From NCBI RefSeq assembly GCF_000378385.1, contig NZ_KB899683.1:1-40652 (forward strand): DNA of 40,652 bases, in the 5' to 3' direction. Below are positions 17,085 through 24,239 of this stretch, piece after piece. Below the pieces are notes generated by a model. That model was not told the DNA's origin and made no database searches. It was given only the letters and a program-made list of their open reading frames with translations. A program made the translations under genes and the position numbers. Source of the stretch: Paenibacillus daejeonensis DSM 15491 (GTDB lineage Bacteria; Bacillota; Bacilli; Paenibacillales; Paenibacillaceae). The first letter of the stretch is position 1; the number at the start of each line of letters is the position of its first letter.

Positions 17085-17605
17085 AGTAACTTGGCCTTTA
17101 AATCAATTGCCTTCAACTTCTTCTCCTGGATGCGGGTCAGCGCCTCCTCGAGTCGAATCACGTCCTCTATTCGCCTGAAGGTCGTCTCCTCAATGGACGT
17201 TGTGACCAGTGCGTCGCGGGTGACAACGGTAACCTTACCAGTGCCGTCCGATCGCGGAATCGCATCCTTGACCGTCCGGAGCCCCTGCAGCACGCGGCGC
17301 TGTTTGTCGGAGAGACCGTCAGCTGCTCGCTTGATACGCTGCATCATCCTTCGCTCGCGGATCGTGAATAAGACGATTGCCTCCTCGACCATCCGAAGCG
17401 GATCCGTCACCAGATCGGGCAACAGATCCAGCTCATCCGAATCGAGCGTGTCGAACCATATGGTCTCATGCTCTCCTGTCCGCAGTGCGTGCTTGTTTCC
17501 GGCAGGGCCGCCTTTGCCGCCGCGGTTGCCCAGGGCGTTTCTGCTTCCTAATGGTGGCCCTCGCCGCCGTTTCGTGTTGGTGGATGCTTCCGTCGTGTTG
17601 TTCAA
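17081..17605 (-). CDS. PBSX/YqaS-type small terminase-like protein lacking its HTH
   Basis: 174 residues starting at TTG with GGAGG 7 nt upstream; an in-frame stop lies a few codons above. Visible: RGPPLGSRNALGNRGGKGG, NKHALRTGEHETIWFDTL, DPLRMVEEAIVLFTIRERRM. These are the middle and C-terminal features of XtmA/YqaS-family small terminase subunits. The usual N-terminal HTH is missing, yet the start and site look genuine. The phage already has a Nu1-like subunit, so this one is a remnant, an accessory, or a protein with another job. Confidence 0.6.
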   Translation of the reverse strand: MNNTTEASTNTKRRRGPPLGSRNALGNRGGKGGPAGNKHALRTGEHETIWFDTLDSDELDLLPDLVTDPLRMVEEAIVLFTIRERRMMQRIKRAADGLSDKQRRVLQGLRTVKDAIPRSDGTGKVTVVTRDALVTTSIEETTFRRIEDVIRLEEALTRIQEKKLKAIDLKAKLL

Positions 17606-17689
17606 TCTGCCACCTCCATACACATTCTTTGATGGTTAGTTGCATATATTGAAAAGGTGCAAGCAAATAACTGAATAGGAGTGTGCCAC

Positions 17690-17758
17690 ATGACAACTGT
17701 CTATTTCTCCTTCGAGTTTATGGGAGCAAAAGTTGTTTTCATGTGGGTCAGAATATAA
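17690..17758 (+). CDS. 22-residue hydrophobic peptide (possible)
   Basis: AGGAG stands 8 nt before an ATG opening a 22-codon plus-strand frame rich in F, V and M (MTTVYFSFEFMGAKVVF...). Its stop lies inside the palindrome at 17745-17769. Small hydrophobic peptide genes ending in a strong hairpin recall type I toxins, but no family is recognisable and no antitoxin RNA can be asserted. Confidence 0.3.
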   Translation: MTTVYFSFEFMGAKVVFMWVRI

Positions 17759-17805
17759 TATTTTGACCCATTCCAAAGGGGGCCTTATAGCCCTCTGCGG
17801 AATGG
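17745..17805. other. Two overlapping hairpins
   Basis: First hairpin: an 11-bp near-perfect palindrome (17745-17755 with 17759-17769, one G.T pair, 3-nt loop) starting GGGTCA and ending TGACCC. Second: CCATTCC (17768-17774) with GGAATGG (17799-17805) enclosing GGGGGC/GCCCTC. They share CC at 17768-17769, so full forms exclude each other. No U-run follows on either strand. Between 17605 and 17831 no other gene is evident apart from the small peptide frame. Confidence 0.6.
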
Positions 17806-17830
17806 ATCAATGATAATAATACAAAAAGCG

Positions 17831-18043
17831 TTAAAAATTATCCTTCTGCAGCTTGATGTCGAGCTCAATGAGCTTGCGGAGATCGTCGACCGTGTTGATC
17901 TCGATGCGGTTCTCTTGAAAATCCCGAACCCACCGAGTAATGGCTGCCTTTACGATTTTGCGATATTGTTCCTTGGAATCAATAATGCCGTTGATAACCT
18001 CTATTTCATGCTTCAACAATAAATCGTCACTTTTTGTTCCCAT
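17831..18043 (-). CDS. Small helical phage protein, unknown
   Basis: 70 residues, GAGGG 7 nt before the ATG. Charged and helical throughout; the second half (TRWVRDFQENRIEINTVDDL) has an amphipathic pattern. I cannot name it. It is the gene just left of the plus-strand RNA candidate at 18078-18181. Confidence 0.65.
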   Translation of the reverse strand: MGTKSDDLLLKHEIEVINGIIDSKEQYRKIVKAAITRWVRDFQENRIEINTVDDLRKLIELDIKLQKDNF

Positions 18044-18071
18044 TGTGGTTCCCTCGACTTTCCAGTATGAT
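18043..18071 (+). promoter_or_regulatory. Putative promoter of the 18.1-kb small RNA
   Basis: Plus-strand TTGTGG (18043-18048), 17-bp spacer, TATGAT (18066-18071). The predicted start near 18078 falls exactly at the 5' strand of the 10-bp closing helix. The -35 match is weak (3 of 6), the -10 match good (5 of 6). Confidence 0.45.
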
Positions 18072-18077
18072 GGAAAA

Positions 18078-18181
18078 CGAGATAGCGGATATTCGCAAAA
18101 AGCCGTGCACGGCGGGCCGCTATCTCAGCCGGGGCAACCTGGTGAGTGGGAGAGGCGTTGTCGCGCCTCTCTTTTTATTTT
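18078..18181 (+). ncRNA. Candidate structured small RNA with intrinsic terminator
   Basis: In 104 nt there are: a perfect 10-bp helix GAGATAGCGG (18079-18088) with CCGCTATCTC (18117-18126); a 12-nt perfect palindrome GCCGTGCACGGC inside it (18102-18113); a 5-bp stem CCGGG/CCTGG closed by a GCAA (GNRA) tetraloop (18129-18142); and an 8-bp terminator stem GAGAGGCG/CGCCTCTC (18150-18171) followed by TTTTTATTTT. Only the plus strand gives a GNRA loop and a U-run. It occupies the whole gap between two minus-strand genes and its tail overlaps the methyltransferase stop. No known riboswitch class is recognisable. Confidence 0.65.
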
Positions 18182-19209
18182 GGGAACCACTGCAGATGGA
18201 TTTGCTCTGCAATTCGGTGCATCATCAAGGGTGGGACGCTCATCCCACAGACATAGGAGACGCCAGCATCCATGAAGTCGTAATCCTCTGGGAACGTCTG
18301 GATCCGGATCGAATCCATGTCGCTGATCCTGCATGGTTCGTCGGAACGAAGAAACCACGATGAGCTGGCAAGCGTGTTGGGAACCTTGTTGTTCTTCAAG
18401 ATGATTGTATTGAAGTCACTCGCCCTGCCCTTCTCACGCTCCGTTATATCCCCCATGCTCAAATCAGCCGGGCGCTTCCTGGACCACCGTTTGAACGTTT
18501 CTTTATCCAGATTGAGCAGCTTGCCTTCGCCACTACGAACATCCCCATAAAAAATCAAATCCTCATTGAAATCCAGCTGCAACGGCGGCACGTTGAGATC
18601 CTCACGCACAGCAATGAAAAAGATTCGCTCACGCTTTTGCGGGACGCCCATTGTGGCCGAGTTGAGAAGGAAAAGCTGCGCTCTGTATCCCATCTCTTTA
18701 AAACGGGATAAGATCAGGCTCACATAGCCACGGGCGTTACCCAGGATCATCCCTTTCACATTTTCCGCAACGATGACCTTGGGCCGCAACCGGTCTGCCA
18801 CGTCAAGATAATCGAAGAAAAGATCATCCAGTCTTTGCACCGCCTGGCCTTCGCGGAAGGCAAACTCACTCCCCCACTTGTCCTCTCGATCCCCTGAAAC
18901 AGAAAAGACGCTGCAGGGTGGGGAACCGTCCAGCACGTCCAAATCAAAAAGCTCTGAGGGGATTTCCTCATCAGGCAGCTTCAAGAACCCCTGAATCGGC
19001 ATCATAAAAGGGAAACGAGGGTTATGATTCTGTTGATAGATTTTCATCATCTGCGGGTCAATCTCGACGTTCCCCAACACCGTATACCCGGCAAGTTTGT
19101 ATCCCATTGTCGATCCGCCACCACAAGAGAAGCAGCTGAACACCTTCAAGTCATTCTTTTTGACCTTGGCCAAGTCACTCAGGCGCCAGTTCCAAGATGG
19201 ACGCTTCAT
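18175..19209 (-). CDS. DNA (cytosine-5) methyltransferase, orphan
   Basis: 344 residues with all main C5-MTase motifs: I FSCFSCGGGSTMGYKLAGY (23-42), IV GSPPC with catalytic Cys99, VI ENV (149-151), VIII QKRERIFF (191-198), X near the C terminus (VCGMSVPPLM). The target recognition region lies about 210-310. No restriction endonuclease is nearby, so it probably protects phage DNA from host restriction. Its ATG overlaps the ParB-like stop (ATGA), so they are co-translated. Confidence 0.93.
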   Translation of the reverse strand: MKRPSWNWRLSDLAKVKKNDLKVFSCFSCGGGSTMGYKLAGYTVLGNVEIDPQMMKIYQQNHNPRFPFMMPIQGFLKLPDEEIPSELFDLDVLDGSPPCSVFSVSGDREDKWGSEFAFREGQAVQRLDDLFFDYLDVADRLRPKVIVAENVKGMILGNARGYVSLILSRFKEMGYRAQLFLLNSATMGVPQKRERIFFIAVREDLNVPPLQLDFNEDLIFYGDVRSGEGKLLNLDKETFKRWSRKRPADLSMGDITEREKGRASDFNTIILKNNKVPNTLASSSWFLRSDEPCRISDMDSIRIQTFPEDYDFMDAGVSYVCGMSVPPLMMHRIAEQIHLQWFPK

Positions 19210-19739
19210 GACTGATCATCCCTGTTAAACACGAATCCGCACCGCGGGCATTTACAGTCGAACTTTGATTCGTCAAAATCAGCGACATCCAGTTCTTTGT
19301 TCTTAAAGTCGCCGAGCTGATCCGCAGGTGGTTCCGTAAATTCAGAGAGCAGAAGTTTGATGTCCTCATCTTTAAATCCGGACAACTCGACGTCATCGCC
19401 AGTCTCCATCAGTTCTTGTAGCAAGCTGGCCAACGACTCATCATTCCAGCTTCCCTGGACCTTGTTGAGTGCCAAGTTGAGCAGCTGCTCTTGTCGCTCA
19501 TCCAGTGCAACCACCGATACAGCTACCTCTGTGTCCCCACGCGCACGCAGGATCTTCAGCCGCTGATGTCCGCCGACCATGTTGCCGGTGCGCTCATTCC
19601 ATATGATCGGGGCGACATACCCAAACGCCTCGATGCTCTCGCTCAACTGCTCGTACTCTGGATCGCCAGGCTGCAGGTCCGCACGTGGGTGGTAGGCTGC
19701 AGCGTTAATCTGTTCAATGGGTATGGTCACGATGCGCAT
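19206..19739 (-). CDS. ParB/Srx-like protein with C-terminal zinc ribbon
   Basis: 177 residues from the second ATG (AAGGAG 9 nt upstream; the first ATG is only 3 nt away). The ParB N-terminal fold is shown by PIEQINAAAYHPRADL, SIEAFGYVAPIIWN and MVGGHQRLKIL (the GGHQR box). The C-terminal end carries CKCPRCGF, a zinc-ribbon half. In phages such ParB-like proteins are often fused or coupled to DNA methyltransferases, as here. Confidence 0.88.
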   Translation of the reverse strand: MRIVTIPIEQINAAAYHPRADLQPGDPEYEQLSESIEAFGYVAPIIWNERTGNMVGGHQRLKILRARGDTEVAVSVVALDERQEQLLNLALNKVQGSWNDESLASLLQELMETGDDVELSGFKDEDIKLLLSEFTEPPADQLGDFKNKELDVADFDESKFDCKCPRCGFVFNRDDQS

Positions 19740-19775
19740 AATCATTCACTCCTTGAATTAAGTTGGAATTATTGC

Positions 19776-19802
19776 AAAGAAAAAAGCACCCGCAGGTGCT
19801 TT
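19776..19802 (-). terminator. Intrinsic terminator after the YfbU transcription unit
   Basis: On the minus strand AAAGCACC (19802-19795) pairs with GGTGCTTT (19790-19783), continuing into TTTTTTCTTT. It ends the unit 19808-20433 and insulates the ParB/methyltransferase operon, whose ribosome site begins 30 nt further on. Confidence 0.85.
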
Positions 19803-19807
19803 CCATG

Positions 19808-19912
19808 TTACTTCTCGTAATCATATATTTCGAAGGTCCTACATTCCCCGGGGGAGCCAGATGAATCCATCTTATCAATTACACTTTTGAACCGCCTTTC
19901 AGCATTAAACAT
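19808..19912 (-). CDS. 34-residue ORF before the terminator (possible)
   Basis: Opens at an ATG 24 nt after the YfbU stop and reads MFNAERRFKSVIDKMDSSG and on to a stop lying 5 nt before the terminator stem. Compact placement between stop and terminator argues for a real gene, but the ribosome site is poor. No family recognised. Confidence 0.4.
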   Translation of the reverse strand: MFNAERRFKSVIDKMDSSGSPGECRTFEIYDYEK

Positions 19913-19935
19913 TGTAATATAAGCGCCTACAAACT

Positions 19936-20433
19936 TTAGTTTTCAACAATATGATTGATATCGTTAAAGCTTAAATTGTCTTTCTTCTTGAGTTCTTCCC
20001 ACTTGCGAAGCATTCTTCTATACCCCGGAAGTGTATTTCTATGGCTATTGTAACCTTTGGAAGTTTGTAGTTCATGAAAGCTATCAGCATCATTCAACAA
20101 ATATTTGCAAAAGTTATAGTGATCCCCTTCTTCGTTACCATCAAATCCTTTGAAAGAGATTTTACGTTGAAGAACATCAGACTTCTCTTCATCACTCAAA
20201 TCCTGGTAAGAGAATAATAAGGATCTAAACATCCTAAGGATATTTACTACTTCATCACTGATCTCCTCTGGAAAATCGTCATCAACAGTATCAAGTATTT
20301 CTCCATAATAACGAGAATAGCCCCCGCGGAGAATTGCAATTTTCGATTCGTAGTAATCTGAAGCTTCAGAGTCCAACGCTTTCATAATCTCATATTGATT
20401 TGCTAAAATTACCCTTTCTGCCTTAGACAGCAT
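19936..20433 (-). CDS. YfbU-family protein
   Basis: 165 residues from the ATG with GAGGAG 9 nt upstream; the frame opens 10 codons earlier but the domain begins here (MLSKAERVILANQYEIMKAL). Other family stretches: ILRGGYSRYYGEI, ISFKGFDGNEEGDHYNF, LPGYRRMLRKWEEL. E. coli YfbU has the same order and length. The function is not well established. AT-rich passenger gene with its own terminator. Confidence 0.85.
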   Translation of the reverse strand: MLSKAERVILANQYEIMKALDSEASDYYESKIAILRGGYSRYYGEILDTVDDDFPEEISDEVVNILRMFRSLLFSYQDLSDEEKSDVLQRKISFKGFDGNEEGDHYNFCKYLLNDADSFHELQTSKGYNSHRNTLPGYRRMLRKWEELKKKDNLSFNDINHIVEN

Positions 20434-20574
20434 TCTATCACTCTCCTCACTATTATCATACACCGCCTACCAATATCAGACAATATGTGATATGAATAGT
20501 AAGAGGTGGATCGGATGGAAAGAAAGATTCTTCATTCATCCGCGACTTCAACGTATTAAAAGGAGGAAATGTAG

Positions 20575-20736
20575 TTGGTAGGGATCTTTTCTTGGGTTGC
20601 CGTTTTTGTGATTCCAATTGTGTCATTCATTTTTATGTTAATTTTACTTCAGGATAAGAGATTTAAAATTACTGCTGCCTTATGTTTCGCTATAATTGTT
20701 TGGACAGTTTGCATTCCGCTGTATTCCTCTCAGTAA
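20575..20736 (+). CDS. 53-residue two-helix membrane peptide
   Basis: Starts at TTG with a perfect AGGAGG 8 nt upstream. Two hydrophobic helices (about 4-25 and 33-48) with a short basic turn QDKRFK. It is the first convincing gene of a plus-strand cluster leading to the AlbA_2 gene. A 14-codon frame with a site (20515-20559) precedes it and could be a leader peptide. Function unknown. Confidence 0.65.
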   Translation: MVGIFSWVAVFVIPIVSFIFMLILLQDKRFKITAALCFAIIVWTVCIPLYSSQ

Positions 20737-20759
20737 ATAAAAAGCATGAGGTGGCTTTA

Positions 20760-20957
20760 ATGAAAAAGGTACAGCTCCAAACTTCCGCCGACATCAATGA
20801 TGCTTTCCTCCGCCAGCTACAGGTGGAAGTTTGGGACGGCAATAGACTGGAAGACTACGGCGGCCAGATCGAGCGACACATCAAGGACGCGGCACGGATC
20901 AACGGTGTCTATTACGTTAAGAGCCAATACCAGTTCTATATACTACAGGAGGAATGA
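20760..20957 (+). CDS. 65-residue soluble protein, unknown
   Basis: ATG preceded by GAGGTGG. Contains MKKVQLQTSADINDAFLRQ and WDGNRLEDYGGQIERHIKD, apparently alpha/beta. GC content is higher than in its neighbours. Its stop overlaps the AGGAGGAATGA serving as the ribosome site of the next peptide. No family recognised. Confidence 0.65.
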   Translation: MKKVQLQTSADINDAFLRQLQVEVWDGNRLEDYGGQIERHIKDAARINGVYYVKSQYQFYILQEE

Positions 20958-20962
20958 AGCTC

Positions 20963-21070
20963 ATGTATTACATAACGAAGCCGATTATCGGCAGAGTAGC
21001 TGCTGCAGCCACTGCAATAACGCTGCTCGCATTGGCGTTCCAGGTGTTCAGCTCAGCTACCGGACAATAA
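20963..21070 (+). CDS. 35-residue single-helix membrane peptide
   Basis: The start is the ATG 10 nt after AGGAGG; an ATG 9 nt earlier is too close to the site. Sequence MYYITKPIIGRV followed by an alanine/leucine-rich helix. Small single-pass peptides like this may be toxins or membrane regulators, but nothing beyond topology supports a role. Confidence 0.55.
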   Translation: MYYITKPIIGRVAAAATAITLLALAFQVFSSATGQ

Positions 21071-21176
21071 CATCATAACATGGTTTTTTGCACGTGGACG
21101 GACATAGAGCGGCCATAAAGCGGCCATTTACTTGTGTCAATATACAAAAATCACTAATTTGGAAAGGGTGCTAATC

Positions 21177-22391
21177 TTGTCACTTATAGGTAAGCTAATA
21201 GATCAAATTAATGAAGCCGATATCCAACAACTCATTAATTCTCAAGTCCAAGAAAGTCGTGTCCTTGATTATAAAGAGCAATTACCTGGAAATACAGGTG
21301 ATGATAGACGCGAATTTTTATATGATGTTTCCGCGTTCGCGAACTCTGGCGGAGGTGAGTTAATATATGGCATATCGGAGATTCGCAACAACAATCAACC
21401 AACCGGCAGACCCGATGAGTTATTGGGTGTTTCCATTGACAACCCTGACACCCTTATAAGACAAATGGAAGATATAATCAGAGCAAACATTCAACCTCGT
21501 ATTTTTGGTATTCAAATAAAAGCAATAATATTAGAGTCAGGTCAGTATATTTTGTTAATCAGAATTCCTAACAGTCTCAACTCCCCTCATATGGTTCACA
21601 TGGGTGGAACTCAAAGGTTTTATACAAGAAACTCTGCAGGAAAACATCCAATGGATATAACAGAAATTCGCTCCGCTTTTCTTGCTTCAGCCGGCGTTTC
21701 GGAAAAAGTACGTGATCTACGTGTTTCTCGTATTTCAAAATTAAAAAATAATGCTGGATACACAGAATTAAAGTTCAATAATTCTATACTCGCAGTACAT
21801 TTAGTGCCTTTCAGTTCATTTGGAGAGGAATCGATTGATTTATCCATAGCTCCTGATCACTCTTCAAACCTATGGCCCTTCTTTACGACTGGACTAGACT
21901 ATAAGTATAATTTCGAAGGTTTTATAACGTTTTCAGCATGGCCAGGGGATAATGCTCCACATACGTATGTCCATTTGAACAGACGAGGTGTGATAGAATC
22001 AGTTGAGTCTGGAGGTATCCTTCGTGAAGAGGAGAATGGCAACAAAATTCTCCCAGCACCATACATTGAAGAACAAATTCTCGATAAGGTTATGCGATAT
22101 CTAAATGCCCTCCCGAATTTTGGAATAAGTCCACCTTTAGTTATTATGATAAGTTTGCTGGGTGTTAAGGGCTTCAATTTTGTTACACCTCAATCATATT
22201 TTAGACCTAATCATATTTTCATTGAAGAACAAGATTTATTGTTACCCGAAGTTCTTATAGAATCCTATCCAACAGATATTAATGAACTATCAATAGTCAT
22301 TAAGCCTGCTTTTGATGCGATGTGGAACGCTGCTGGATACCCCAATTCAAATAGTTATAATGCCCAAGGCCAATGGGTAAAGAGTAGATAA
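21177..22391 (+). CDS. AlbA_2 (Schlafen-like) domain protein
   Basis: 404 residues from TTG with an AAAGG site 9 nt upstream; other in-frame starts at 21132 and 21168 are possible. The N-terminal 150 residues are the Schlafen AlbA_2 domain: ESRVLDYKEQLPG, FLYDVSAFANSGGGELIYG and a C-terminal RFYTRNSAGKHPMD. Proteins with this domain bind nucleic acid or nucleotides and occur in anti-phage defence loci. The C-terminal 250 residues are unrecognised. AT-rich, plus strand: a probable passenger gene for superinfection defence (inference). Confidence 0.8.
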   Translation: MSLIGKLIDQINEADIQQLINSQVQESRVLDYKEQLPGNTGDDRREFLYDVSAFANSGGGELIYGISEIRNNNQPTGRPDELLGVSIDNPDTLIRQMEDIIRANIQPRIFGIQIKAIILESGQYILLIRIPNSLNSPHMVHMGGTQRFYTRNSAGKHPMDITEIRSAFLASAGVSEKVRDLRVSRISKLKNNAGYTELKFNNSILAVHLVPFSSFGEESIDLSIAPDHSSNLWPFFTTGLDYKYNFEGFITFSAWPGDNAPHTYVHLNRRGVIESVESGGILREEENGNKILPAPYIEEQILDKVMRYLNALPNFGISPPLVIMISLLGVKGFNFVTPQSYFRPNHIFIEEQDLLLPEVLIESYPTDINELSIVIKPAFDAMWNAAGYPNSNSYNAQGQWVKSR

Positions 22392-22436
22392 AGATTATAA
22401 AAAATGGACTACTCGTCCATAAGAACAAGCAGTTCT

Positions 22437-22649
22437 CAATGATGTGGCTAGGCGGAAAATGGCTACCGATTTAATCCGGCGATAGTGTCTCAACCTCATA
22501 TATAGTTTAGCCGCAACGTCCAAATCGAGAACGTCGTCGTCCATGTAGCGCATGCAGATCAAATGCCTCTATCTGGCGCCCAGGCGATCAATAGCATTTT
22601 TTTTATACTCAACATGGTGTCTGCAGCTCTCCAACTCGTCCAACTTCGA
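22437..22649 (-). pseudogene. Decayed second copy of the ArpU-like regulator
   Basis: Reading the minus strand gives DELESCRHHVEYKKNAIDRL, then an in-frame TAG (22571-22569) where the intact gene has Gln, then CMRYMDDD-VLDLDVA and LRHYRRIKSVAIFRLATSL. This aligns over about 70 residues with the C-terminal part of the gene at 24214-24651, with one nonsense mutation and one codon deleted. The rest of 22392-22740 shows nothing else coding. Confidence 0.85.
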
Positions 22650-22741
22650 GATCACCATATGCTACTAAAGATTCTGCAACATTGACTTGATATTAGATTG
22701 GTTTCATTATGCATAATGTCCCTTTGGTAAGTCTGTTACTA

Positions 22742-22779
22742 CAAAATAAAAATAAAAAACCCACGCTGGAGCGTGGGTT
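22742..22779 (-). terminator. Intrinsic terminator after the secreted protein pair
   Basis: Minus strand: AACCCACGC (22779-22771) with GCGTGGGTT (22766-22758), then TTTTATTTTTATTTT. It lies 8 nt beyond the stop of 22787-23356. Confidence 0.9.
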
Positions 22780-22786
22780 CTTCATA

Positions 22787-23356
22787 TTATTCTACTCCGT
22801 ACTTTTCTATGAGTTCCTGTTTAAATCCAACGGCATTGTCAGTTCTACTCATTATGTTTGCATCATTATCAATATTGTAGATACCTTGGTTTGTACCGAC
22901 AATTACATTAAGATCAGGATATGTTAAATCCGGTCTTAATACTAATAAATATCTACTTTCACCATCCATTTTATTATATCCCTCTGGTGAAAATTCAATT
23001 TTCCCAGGCACTAGTCCTCTATCCACAATGTAAATCGGCTCAGCAACTTTTATTACATCATCGATATTTAAGCCATTTTTCAAGTTGTTTTTATACACCT
23101 TCTCAATTTTGAAATCAGTAATTGTAAATGATTCATCTTTAAATCCTTCTTCATCGTAAGTTACGTGATTCTTACTAGATATAGGGCTACCGCTGACAAT
23201 TAATTCAGTACGATCTTCCAATTCATCCAATGTACTATGATAAAAAGAAAATGCACTTATATTTGAACTGATTACTTTACTATCGGCGTATATATATCCT
23301 GAAACTAGCAATGCTACTGCTACAAAGGTAGTAATTATTGTTTTTTTAGATTTCAT
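22787..23356 (-). CDS. Secreted or membrane-anchored protein, partner of the metzincin
   Basis: 189 residues with AAGGAGGG before the ATG. N-terminal basic stretch and hydrophobic core (about 6-24, MKSKKTIITTFVAVALLVSG) form a signal peptide or anchor. The rest is strand-rich and acidic with VIKVAEPIYIVDRGLVPGK. It starts 18 nt after the protease stop, so both are one transcript ending at the terminator above. Inhibitor, substrate or chaperone roles are all possible; none is shown. Confidence 0.7.
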   Translation of the reverse strand: MKSKKTIITTFVAVALLVSGYIYADSKVISSNISAFSFYHSTLDELEDRTELIVSGSPISSKNHVTYDEEGFKDESFTITDFKIEKVYKNNLKNGLNIDDVIKVAEPIYIVDRGLVPGKIEFSPEGYNKMDGESRYLLVLRPDLTYPDLNVIVGTNQGIYNIDNDANIMSRTDNAVGFKQELIEKYGVE

Positions 23357-23374
23357 AAAAGTCCCTCCTTAATT

Positions 23375-23959
23375 TTAATTTCCGTACTTTGCTCTTATAG
23401 TCGCTCTATCAGCAGCTTGAGGAGTGTTATGACTAAAATTCACCGTATGATCTCTCATTACAGACGCAACGCCTGCACCATTATTGTGGAAGAGACCAAA
23501 GGCATGACCGAATTCATGAGTAAAAATATACTGTCTTTGAGAGTACTGAGCTCTTTGTAAATTTGTGTGATCCATGCGTATACGTGCTCTATCCCTATAG
23601 GCATCTTCAGTTACTTCGCTCCATCCCCAAAATTGATAAGTGTGATAATCCACAACACCAGTGACATCCCAACCAGGAATTGTTTGACCTACATAAATCG
23701 GAACACTAAAGTAAGTTGGAGGGGTAGAAGCTGTTGATACTGTGAAATCTAAGTTTGAAGAAATATTCTTCCAACCGGACATACCGTTATCTGTAAATAA
23801 ATTGTATCCGTAAGTGGATACAGATGCATCTTTCCAGACAACTAAATTTTTTGCCGAGTTTCCAAATCCGATATTGTGATATAACCTTATTTGCGCAAAC
23901 GCAACGACTGAAGATAATAACAACCCGCAAATTGTTATCAACAAAACTCGCTTTTTCAT
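23375..23959 (-). CDS. Secreted matrixin-like zinc metalloprotease (metzincin)
   Basis: 194 residues. Signal peptide about 1-22 (KKRVLLITICGLLLSSVVAFA). Zinc site HEFGHAFGLFH at 148-158 is the full HExxHxxGxxH metzincin motif, and SVM near 166-168 is a likely Met-turn. No long propeptide is seen, so latency would have to come from elsewhere. A host-directed secreted protease is unusual cargo for a phage; together with its partner gene it looks like a lysogenic-conversion unit. Confidence 0.85.
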   Translation of the reverse strand: MKKRVLLITICGLLLSSVVAFAQIRLYHNIGFGNSAKNLVVWKDASVSTYGYNLFTDNGMSGWKNISSNLDFTVSTASTPPTYFSVPIYVGQTIPGWDVTGVVDYHTYQFWGWSEVTEDAYRDRARIRMDHTNLQRAQYSQRQYIFTHEFGHAFGLFHNNGAGVASVMRDHTVNFSHNTPQAADRATIRAKYGN

Positions 23960-24074
23960 AATTTGATCTCTCCCTTATCAATTATTCTAAATTCAATTAA
24001 AAAATTTCTCTCCCTTCACAAAAAAAATGCAGTTTCCATTTAGGAATAATCTTCCTAGACAAAACCACAAGATT

Positions 24075-24103
24075 ACTATATACGAATAAAAAGGCTAATT
24101 CAA
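24075..24103 (-). promoter_or_regulatory. Putative promoter of the metzincin operon
   Basis: Minus-strand TTGAAT (24103-24098), 17-bp spacer, TATAGT (24080-24075), about 110 nt upstream of the metzincin ATG, in an AT-rich 254-bp gap. A 75-codon frame across this gap has no ribosome site and was not accepted. Confidence 0.5.
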
Positions 24104-24201
24104 GCATTAAAATTTGTTTTATAATTTTTTTGTTTATTGTTATAAATAAGGATAGCGATGAAGAAAATTGAATTTCATAATTTGCATTTTGATTATATCT
24201 G

Positions 24202-24239
24202 CAAAAAAAGAGACTAATCGTCACTTATGACGATCAGTC
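24202..24239 (-). terminator. Intrinsic terminator overlapping the ArpU-like stop
   Basis: Minus strand: a 12-base arm starting GACTGATCGTCA (24239-24228) pairs with TGACGATTAGTC (24223-24212) with one mismatch, followed by TCTTTTTTTG. The stem encodes the last residues of the regulator. Confidence 0.9.

Noticed and set aside
23997-24224. 75-codon AT-rich minus-strand frame before the metzincin gene
   Set aside because: No Shine-Dalgarno site; overlaps a terminator and a promoter; composition is that of non-coding AT-rich DNA.
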